Shown here piece after piece: positions 5,005 to 9,985 of a stretch of DNA of 9,985 bases. The notes under the pieces were generated by a model. That model did no database searches and was not told the DNA's origin. It saw only the letters and a program-made list of their open reading frames with translations. Position numbers and translations under genes: made by a program. Position 1 is the stretch's first letter. Each line of letters opens with the position of its first letter. The stretch is taken from the NCBI GenBank assembly GCA_026387845.1, contig JAPLKX010000729.1, forward strand, positions 1 to 9,985. Direction: 5' to 3'. Source of the stretch: Candidatus Hydrogenedentota bacterium (GTDB lineage Bacteria > Hydrogenedentota > Hydrogenedentia > Hydrogenedentales > SLHB01).

Positions 5005-6819
5005 TCAATCAAGTTCGAACTCCTGCATCCATTGTTTGTCATCAGTCCAGACTTCCTGTTGTTTTTTGTCGAGGAGAAACGGGCCCATCACGAGGTAGTC
5101 CATATGGGTGCGCATGAAACACGTAAACGCTTCCTGTGGCGTGCACACGATAGGTTCGCCGCGGACGTTGAACGACGTGTTGATGATAACGGGGCACCCG
5201 GTCTTTTCGTAAAACCGCTCGATCAGCCGGTGGTAGAGGGGGTTGTCTTGTTTATCGACGGACTGGATTCGTGCGGAGTTGTCGACATGGGTGACGGCGG
5301 GAATTTCGGAGCGGGCCACCTTCAACTTTTCAAAGCCAGCCAGGTTGCGGTGGGCCGGGTCTAGTTCGCACAGCCGGTCTCTCTTTAGGGGCGCGACCAG
5401 CAGCATATAGGGGCTCTGGCGGTCAAGTTCAAAGTATTCATTGATATGCTCGCTCAGCACGGTCGGGGCGAACGGGCGGAACGATTCCCGGAACTTGATC
5501 TTGAGGTTGAGCACGGACTGCATCTCGCGCGACCTGGCGTCGCCGAGGATGCTGCGCGCGCCGAGCGCCCGCGGGCCAAACTCCATCCGGCCCTGGAACC
5601 ATCCCACAACTTTGCCCCCGATAATCAGGTCGGACACGCCATCGCACAACTGCTCGGCCGACTCGAACCGGGAGTAGGGGATCTGTTCGAGGTCCAGATA
5701 GGACTGAATGGCCTCGTCTTGGAAGCTTGGCCCCAGGTATGTGGCCTTTTGCCGGCGCGGCGAAGGAACCCGCTCGTTGCCCAAAAGCTGGTGCCAGGCG
5801 AACAGGGCGCAACCCAGCGCGTTTCCCGCGTCGCCCGCGGACGGCTGGATCCAAATGTCGCGGAACGGGCCTTCGCGCAATACTCTGCTGTTGGCGACAC
5901 AGTTGAGCGCAACCCCGCCGGCCAGGCAAAGGTTTTCCATCCCGGTTTCCCGGTGGACGTGGCGGGCCATCCGCAGGATCACTTCTTCGGTGACCATCTG
6001 GATGGACCTGGCGAGGTCCATTTCGCGCTGGGTGATCTTGCTCTCGGGTTTCCGCGCCGGCCCGCCGAACAGCCTGGCAAACTTATCGCTGGTCATTCTG
6101 AGACCGGCGCAGTAGTCGAAATACTCCATGTTGAGGCGAAACGAGCCGTCCTCTTTGATATCAATCAACTCGCGCAGGATGGCTGGCACGAATGTCGGCT
6201 CGCCGTAGGGGGCCAGGCCCATCAGTTTATATTCGCCGCTGTTGACTTTGAAACCGGTGAAGTAGGTAAAGGCGGAGTAGAGCAGGCCCAGCGAATGGGG
6301 AAAGTTGATCTGCTTGAGAATTCTGACTCGGTTCCCTTCGCCGACGCCGTACGTCGAAGTGGCCCATTCGCCGACCCCGTCGAGGGTGATGAAGGCGGCT
6401 TTTTCAAACGGGCTGGGGAAGAACGCGGCGGCCGCGTGACTCTGATGGTGGCTGGCAAACAAGATTTTGCCGCTGTAGCCGAGTTCCCGCCGGATTGTGG
6501 CCCGCATGAAGATCTTTTCTTTGAGCCAGGCGGGCATCTGGCTGATGAAGGACCTCAACCCGCGCGGTGCTATGGCCAAATACGTCATGAGCAACCGTTC
6601 AAACTTGACGAACGGCTTGTCGTAAAAGACAACGTAATCCACGTCATTGATGTCGACGGCCCCCTCTTTGAGGCAGTAGGCGGCGGCGTTGGACGGAAAC
6701 CGGGGATCGTGTTTTTTACGGGAGAACCGCTCTTCCTGTGCGGCTGCAACGATATCGCCGTCGCGGACGAAACAGGCCGCGCTGTCGTGATAAAAAGCCG
6801 AAATACCAAGCAGATTCAT
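5005..6819 (-). CDS. NodU/CmcH/TobZ-family O-carbamoyltransferase
   Basis: The product is 604 residues, normal for the family. The N-terminal Kae1-like domain begins MNLLGISAFYHDSAA. It carries HHQSH (124-128), LDGVGEW (146-152), GGVALNC (301-307) and SAGDAGNA (327-334). H124, H128, D147 and D330 correspond to the Fe(II)/carbamoyladenylate site described for TobZ (His114, His118, Asp137, Asp338). The C-terminal YrdC-like domain shows GRMEFGPRALGARSIL (410-425), KFRESFRPFAP (442-452) and NTSFNVRGEP (547-556). These enzymes make carbamoyladenylate from carbamoyl phosphate and ATP and transfer the carbamoyl group to a hydroxyl of a sugar, antibiotic or other small molecule; the acceptor cannot be inferred here. 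The frame extends 31 codons further upstream, but the family N-terminus starts at this Met. The Shine-Dalgarno is weak. SxtJ and DUF5989 genes follow. Confidence 0.92.
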   Translation of the reverse strand: MNLLGISAFYHDSAACFVRDGDIVAAAQEERFSRKKHDPRFPSNAAAYCLKEGAVDINDVDYVVFYDKPFVKFERLLMTYLAIAPRGLRSFISQMPAWLKEKIFMRATIRRELGYSGKILFASHHQSHAAAAFFPSPFEKAAFITLDGVGEWATSTYGVGEGNRVRILKQINFPHSLGLLYSAFTYFTGFKVNSGEYKLMGLAPYGEPTFVPAILRELIDIKEDGSFRLNMEYFDYCAGLRMTSDKFARLFGGPARKPESKITQREMDLARSIQMVTEEVILRMARHVHRETGMENLCLAGGVALNCVANSRVLREGPFRDIWIQPSAGDAGNALGCALFAWHQLLGNERVPSPRRQKATYLGPSFQDEAIQSYLDLEQIPYSRFESAEQLCDGVSDLIIGGKVVGWFQGRMEFGPRALGARSILGDARSREMQSVLNLKIKFRESFRPFAPTVLSEHINEYFELDRQSPYMLLVAPLKRDRLCELDPAHRNLAGFEKLKVARSEIPAVTHVDNSARIQSVDKQDNPLYHRLIERFYEKTGCPVIINTSFNVRGEPIVCTPQEAFTCFMRTHMDYLVMGPFLLDKKQQEVWTDDKQWMQEFELD

Positions 6820-6846
6820 TGACAGACCCGGGTTCAAACCATGATA

Positions 6847-6876
6847 ATCATACCTGCTGGAACGGCTCGTGAACAA
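6847..6876 (-). promoter_or_regulatory. Candidate promoter of the carbamoyltransferase gene set
   Basis: On the minus strand, -10 TATGAT is at 6847-6852 and -35 TTGTTC at 6871-6876, with an 18-base spacer. This places the start about 20 bases before the ATG. It lies just downstream of the terminator of the preceding lipoprotein gene, which supports an independent transcript. Confidence 0.4.
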
Positions 6877-6910
6877 CCGCCATTCCCCTGGCAGAGGGGG
6901 GACATCGCTC

Positions 6911-6954
6911 AAAAAAAAGAAAAGCCCGCCGCAACAACCTGTACGGCGGGGTTT
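6911..6954 (-). terminator. Rho-independent terminator of the lipoprotein gene
   Basis: On the minus strand, CCGCCG-type arms form a 7-bp GC stem (6944-6950 with 6925-6931) around a 12-base loop. One mismatch and three A-U pairs extend the stem base. It is followed by a U-rich run (positions 6923 down to 6911, twelve of thirteen T). It begins 33 bases after the lipoprotein stop. The plus strand lacks a comparable T-run, so it acts in one direction. Confidence 0.9.
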
Positions 6955-6986
6955 CTGTCAGGACCAAATAAAGGTTATGGTGTGGG

Positions 6987-7412
6987 TCAGACGCCTTCGA
7001 TGTCGAGGCCAGTGATCAACCAGCCGTCTTTCTTGGTCAGGTTGATCCCCATGGTGGCCGAGCCGGCTGCCGAATTGATCACAATCGGGTACACCTTGGC
7101 GGTGCCTTTTTCGGCGTCGATTGTGTACTCGGTGGAGCTGAAATCGGCCTCGGCGTCATCGAGGTAACCGCTGTCGATGGCGTCGGCGATGAAATTGCGC
7201 AGGCCGGCCTTGTCGCCCGCGTCAGCGTGATTAAACTCCGGAGACACCACGGTCAGGGCCGCGTCCGGGTTTTTCGTCACAAGACCCTGAATAAAGGTGT
7301 CGGCTGCCTTCTTGACCATTTCTTCGTCGGATGGCCCTTTGGCCGTTACGCATCCGGCTACGGCGAACGCCAACAATGAAAGAAGAGTTACGGCTGCAAT
7401 TTGCTTTTTCAC
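6987..7412 (-). CDS. Lipoprotein with NTF2/SnoaL-like domain
   Basis: The product is 141 residues from a GTG start. The N-terminus has KK, a hydrophobic core (about 5-19) and the lipobox VAGC with the acylated Cys at 21, so it should be an outer- or inner-membrane-anchored periplasmic protein. The mature part has an early helix with 'MVKKAADTFIQGL', then PDAALTVV, and later alternating strands ending in a 'GWLITGLDI' strand. This order and size fit a nuclear-transport-factor-2-like (SnoaL-like) cone fold; that is a tentative fold call with no catalytic residues identified. The frame is open from an ATG at 7499, but that start would bury the signal peptide behind 29 extra residues. The GTG has AAAGGA eight bases upstream. 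It is transcribed alone, with its own promoter and terminator. Confidence 0.75.
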   Translation of the reverse strand: MKKQIAAVTLLSLLAFAVAGCVTAKGPSDEEMVKKAADTFIQGLVTKNPDAALTVVSPEFNHADAGDKAGLRNFIADAIDSGYLDDAEADFSSTEYTIDAEKGTAKVYPIVINSAAGSATMGINLTKKDGWLITGLDIEGV

Positions 7413-7420
7413 GTCATCGA

Positions 7421-7426
7421 TCCTTT
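7421..7426 (-). promoter_or_regulatory. Ribosome binding site deciding the lipoprotein GTG start
   Basis: AAAGGA on the minus strand lies eight bases before the GTG at 7412. The only ATG nearby (inside the spacer) is out of frame. The lipoprotein signal begins exactly at this GTG. Confidence 0.7.
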
Positions 7427-7467
7427 CGCTTTTTTCCCCTCGCTCAAAATGAAACGGGACAAGGCAT

Positions 7468-7496
7468 AGATTACAGAAAAAATCGCTCATAATCAA
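7468..7496 (-). promoter_or_regulatory. Candidate promoter of the lipoprotein gene
   Basis: On the minus strand, -35 TTGATT (7491-7496) is separated by 17 bases from a weak -10 TAATCT (7468-7473). Transcription would start about 50 bases before the GTG. Confidence 0.35.
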
Positions 7497-7635
7497 CATC
7501 GGATCCAGCCCAACCCTCGCTGTCCAGATTAATGCCCCACTCCTCGGACCACGTCACCCGGAACCCGCAATTGGCGCAGCCCGCCGCAAACAAACATTCC
7601 AGTAGCTGAAAACCCGCCAGACCAGGGGAATATTT
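7471..7635 (-). pseudogene. Possible gene remnant or very small CDS with CxxC motif
   Basis: This minus-strand frame of 54 codons runs from just after a TAG (7636-7638) to a TAA at 7471-7473. It has no ATG; only CTG, TTG or GTG starts are possible, and none has a clear Shine-Dalgarno. Yet it reads like protein: GLAGFQLLECLFAAGCANCG, then FRVTWSEEWGINLDSEGW, then YERFFL. The pair of cysteines (CANC) followed by Trp/Glu-rich sequence is unlike the low-complexity Arg/Pro/Ala frames opposite real genes here. It could be the 3' end of a decayed gene, a tiny zinc-ribbon-like protein with a non-ATG start, or chance. The TAA overlaps the proposed lipoprotein -10, which argues that one of the two calls is wrong or that the frame is no longer used. 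Confidence 0.22.
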
Positions 7636-7715
7636 CTACGCCCCCCCAAACCATCGCCCGGTTCCCCGTTTCAGGAAGGCATAATGTTGTCGCTCAAGAC
7701 GTTGCGGCGAAGATG

Positions 7716-7744
7716 TTGAGGCTGTCGGCGGGTTGTGGCATGAT
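7716..7744 (+). promoter_or_regulatory. Candidate promoter of the iron-sulfur protein operon
   Basis: -35 TTGAGG (7716-7721, 4 of 6 matches) and -10 CATGAT (7739-7744, 4 of 6) have an ideal 17-base spacer. The start would fall about 50 bases before the GTG at 7801. Another CATAAT at 7680-7685 has no matching -35. Confidence 0.4.
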
Positions 7745-7788
7745 AGGACCTGATTGGGCATCGAGTCGTTTTTGGGCGCGTTTTTCCC

Positions 7789-7792
7789 GGAG
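7789..7792 (+). promoter_or_regulatory. Ribosome binding site favouring the GTG at 7801
   Basis: GGAG is eight bases before GTG 7801. The alternative in-frame GTG at 7792 overlaps this site itself and has no separate Shine-Dalgarno at a usable distance. Confidence 0.6.
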
Positions 7793-7800
7793 TGAGACCC

Positions 7801-9516
7801 GTGAGCAAGGTTTTGGAGCAAGACGCGCTTGTGGCAACCCGGCCTGAGTTGCCGGACCGGGTCCGTCATTTTCGGCGGCCCCAGGAGCGGCCATTCAGGA
7901 AAAGCGAGCGTGGGCGCGTCAAGCTGCTGTTTGGCGGGCTGACGGAGCGGCACGATGCGCTTATCGAGGCCGCAATTGGTGGGCTGGGCTATAACACCGG
8001 GCGGATCCCCACCCCCACCAAAGCCGACTACCACACCGGCCGCGAGTATGGCAACGCAGGGATGTGCAATCCGGCCTATTTCACGGTGGGCGCGTTGCTC
8101 AACTACCTGCGGCGGCTGCAGGATCAAGAGGGCTTGGACCGCGACGCCATCCTCGAAAACTACGTATTTGTGACGGCGGGTTCGTGTGGCCCGTGCCGGT
8201 TTGGCATGTATGAATCTGAATTCCGGCTTGCGCTGCGCAATGGGGGGTTTGACGGTTTCCGGGTGCTCTTGTTCCAGCAGACGGGTGGACTGGATCAGGG
8301 CGCGGACGACGCGGGCCTCGAAGCGAACACCAAGTTTGCCCTGATGCTGCTGACGGCGTTCCTTTTCGGGGATATCCTCAACGATCTGGCCTGCCAAATC
8401 CGACCCTACGAGGTCGTGCCCGGCCAGACTGACCAGGTTTTCGATGGGATCCTCGGGGATTGCGGCCGCATGTTGCGCGAATGGAGCGCGCGCGAATTCA
8501 AGGCCGGCTTGGGGGCGCGGCTGATGAGCCGGTGGGCCCTGCAAACAGACCCCAACATGCTCCAGCACCTGATCGAACAACTGCTCAAGGACGGTTTTCG
8601 CGAATCGCTGGACGAGTTTCGCAAGCGGATCAACAGGGATATCCTCGTGGATTACACGCGCCCGAAGCCCGTCGTGAAGGTTATCGGGGAGGCGTGGGCC
8701 CAGATAACCGAAGGCGACGGCAACTACCGCATGTTTGCGTATTTGGAGCAGGAGGGCGCGGAAGTTATTGCCGAAACCATGTGCTCGTGGGTGAATTATT
8801 TACTTTACGGAGAAAAATGGAGGCTGCTCGATGAAGGCGTCGATGCCACGCCCCATTTGCTCGATTTTGCGGGCCGGTTTCGGCGGGCGTTCAAACACCG
8901 CAAGCAGGTGTTGCTGCTGGCGCTGGGATCAAAACTCCTGGAAAGGGAGTACGCGAGAATCAGCACGCGGCTCGGCGGTACGGTCCACCCGCAGGCAGAC
9001 CACGCTACGCTGCGCAAATTGGCCCGGCCGTTCTTCAACTATAAAATCAGCGGCGGCGAGAGCCACCTCGAGGTTGGAAAAACAATTTACTATTCGATAA
9101 ACGGGCTGGCCCATATGGTTTTGAGCTTGAAACCGTTCGGGTGCATGCCGTCCACGCAATCCGACGGTACGCAGGCGGCCGTGGTGGGCCGTTACCCTGA
9201 GATCCTGTTCCTGCCCATCGAGACGTCCGGCGAGGGCGATATCAACGCTTACAGCCGCGTGCAGATGGTGCTTGGCGACGCTAAGGCACGGTGCAAACAG
9301 GAGTTCCAGAAGGCGGTCGAGCGGTCGGGATATCCGTTGGAAGTGATACGGCGCTTTTGCAGGAACCAGCCGGAGTTGCAGCGGCCGCTTCAGCAGGTGC
9401 CGAGAGAGCGGGGTGTCGTTGGGCGGGCGGCGAATTTCGTTAGTTACGTGGCGGATTTAATGGACCGCAGCCCGGAATGGTCACGTTGGAAACACGGCCG
9501 GGAAATGCCGGCATAG
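7801..9516 (+). CDS. 2-hydroxyacyl-CoA dehydratase / CoA-activase superfamily iron-sulfur protein (stand-alone)
   Basis: The product is 571 residues from a GTG start. Conserved cysteine motifs are GNAGMCNPAYF (C89), TAGSCGPCRFGMYE (C129, C132) and LKPFGCMPS (C448). FQQTGG, SGGESHLEVGK (417-427), ETSGEGD and GYPLEVIRRFCRN follow or surround them. This pattern resembles the large 'acyl-CoA dehydratase activase-related' proteins (DUF2229 / HgdB-like parts, COG3580/3581-like), where Cys residues hold an iron-sulfur cluster. The ASKHA ATPase activase domain that is normally fused or adjacent is absent from this protein and from the window. Its activator may lie elsewhere, or the protein may have another electron-transfer role. 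The true substrate is unknown. No signal peptide is seen, so it is probably cytoplasmic. A secreted Pro-rich protein gene follows after 25 nt. Confidence 0.75.
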   Translation: MSKVLEQDALVATRPELPDRVRHFRRPQERPFRKSERGRVKLLFGGLTERHDALIEAAIGGLGYNTGRIPTPTKADYHTGREYGNAGMCNPAYFTVGALLNYLRRLQDQEGLDRDAILENYVFVTAGSCGPCRFGMYESEFRLALRNGGFDGFRVLLFQQTGGLDQGADDAGLEANTKFALMLLTAFLFGDILNDLACQIRPYEVVPGQTDQVFDGILGDCGRMLREWSAREFKAGLGARLMSRWALQTDPNMLQHLIEQLLKDGFRESLDEFRKRINRDILVDYTRPKPVVKVIGEAWAQITEGDGNYRMFAYLEQEGAEVIAETMCSWVNYLLYGEKWRLLDEGVDATPHLLDFAGRFRRAFKHRKQVLLLALGSKLLEREYARISTRLGGTVHPQADHATLRKLARPFFNYKISGGESHLEVGKTIYYSINGLAHMVLSLKPFGCMPSTQSDGTQAAVVGRYPEILFLPIETSGEGDINAYSRVQMVLGDAKARCKQEFQKAVERSGYPLEVIRRFCRNQPELQRPLQQVPRERGVVGRAANFVSYVADLMDRSPEWSRWKHGREMPA

Positions 9517-9541
9517 ATAGAGGTTGATGAGGAAGCACCGA

Positions 9542-9985
9542 ATGAAGTTCACGGGTAGTATTGCAGGCCTGTTTTGCGCCGTGGTTCTGTTAAGTGGCGT
9601 GGCACCAATGGCTTACGCTGCCGATGCCGCACCGGCACAACCGCCGGATTACCCGGCCCCGGCACAAAAAAAGCCCGCACCGCTGCCAATTCCAATCACG
9701 GACGGCCTGCCCCCGGACGCGGCCGAGCTGCTCCGAAAAGCGATGGAAGGCGACCCCTCCACCACCATACAGACTCTGAAGCCTACCGCTGGAGATGCCG
9801 AACCGACGAAACCTGAGGCCGCGCCTTCCGGTGCGTCGCTGGCCCCATCAGTTGGGCCGGCGGCTCCTCCAGCCGCGCCGGGTCTCCCCCCTGGAGCAAT
9901 ACCAATCGGGCCGGGGACGAGCATGCAGTTCTTGAAGGGCCACCTGGTTAAGCCCGGCGAGGCCCAAGGGCCGCCAAAACCTGAG
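9542..9985 (+). CDS. Secreted Ala/Pro-rich protein, N-terminal part (cut by window edge)
   Basis: The frame stays open for 148 codons to the window edge. It starts at an ATG with GAGGAAG about eight bases upstream. Residues 1-26 form a signal peptide (Lys at 2, a hydrophobic core containing LFCAVVLLSGVA, and AYA before a likely cut at 26/27). The rest of the visible part is dominated by Ala, Pro and Gly, with a short helix-prone stretch (about DAAELLRKAMEGD) between Pro-rich linkers. No family is recognised. It may be an unstructured cell-envelope linker ahead of a domain that lies beyond the edge; MQFLKGHLVKPGE near the end may be the entry into that domain. It is probably co-transcribed with the upstream iron-sulfur protein gene, but a functional link is unproven. 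Confidence 0.75.
   Translation, partial: MKFTGSIAGLFCAVVLLSGVAPMAYAADAAPAQPPDYPAPAQKKPAPLPIPITDGLPPDAAELLRKAMEGDPSTTIQTLKPTAGDAEPTKPEAAPSGASLAPSVGPAAPPAAPGLPPGAIPIGPGTSMQFLKGHLVKPGEAQGPPKPE

Larger units (their letters stand above)
7413..7800. other. Divergent intergenic region, 388 bases
   Basis: This gap separates the leftward lipoprotein gene from the rightward iron-sulfur protein gene. It contains candidate promoters facing both ways (7468-7496 minus, 7716-7744 plus), a short C run (7641-7647) and the 54-codon open frame listed separately. I see no RNA gene, large inverted repeat or terminator in it. Parts could be operator sites for shared control, but no convincing palindrome is visible. 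Confidence 0.6.

Noticed and set aside
5446..6822. Plus-strand open frame of 458 codons
   Set aside because: It lies opposite the carbamoyltransferase, whose full set of motifs is on the minus strand. The plus frame shows no family motif and arises from GC-rich codon bias.
7636..8580. Minus-strand open frame of 314 codons
   Set aside because: Most of it is antisense to the iron-sulfur protein gene, whose Cys motifs are clear; it has no recognisable motif. Only the part beyond 7800 toward 7636 is non-antisense, and that is too short to judge.

Overview
The window looks like a chromosomal piece of a moderately GC-rich, Gram-negative-type bacterium of the Planctomycetota / Lentisphaerota / Verrucomicrobiota (PVC) group or an allied lineage such as Hydrogenedentes. 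This is inference. It rests on the hydrazine-synthase-alpha-like secreted protein, the exported cupin, the 2-hydroxyacyl-CoA-dehydratase-type iron-sulfur protein and the carbamoyltransferase/SxtJ/DUF5989 set. No 16S or other phylogenetic marker is present. I see no tRNA, rRNA, CRISPR array, transposase or phage gene.

Region 1 (1-4225, all minus strand) is a compact operon. In transcription order it encodes a small VOC-fold protein, DhaK, DhaL, an LsrF-type class I aldolase/thiolase, a Tat-exported D-lyxose-isomerase-like cupin, and the first 160 residues of an HZS-alpha-like secreted protein that runs off the left edge. Spacings are tight: DhaK/DhaL are 4 nt apart, DhaL/LsrF overlap by 8 nt, and the rest are 31-65 nt apart. 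A candidate promoter lies just upstream of the VOC gene. Together the genes suggest a phosphorylating carbohydrate catabolic route: an isomerase makes a keto-sugar, DhaK/DhaL phosphorylate it, and the LsrF-like enzyme cleaves it. The VOC protein would act on an intermediate. The substrate is unknown. I consider this the most interesting system in the window.

Region 2 (4355-6852, minus strand) is a three-gene set: a NodU/CmcH/TobZ-type carbamoyltransferase, an SxtJ-family membrane protein and a 49-residue DUF5989 single-pass membrane protein. Four tandem heptamers fill the short gap between the first two genes.

Region 3 (6911-7496, minus strand) is a monocistronic lipoprotein gene with a GTG start, an NTF2/SnoaL-like mature domain, a candidate promoter and a clear intrinsic terminator.

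Region 4 (about 7413-7800) is a 388-base divergent intergenic region. It holds candidate promoters in both directions and an unexplained 54-codon open frame with a CxxC motif.

Region 5 (7801-9985, plus strand) holds a stand-alone protein related to the 2-hydroxyglutaryl-CoA dehydratase / CoA-activase superfamily, with conserved cysteines. Behind it, 25 nt away, is the start of a secreted Ala/Pro-rich protein that runs off the right edge.
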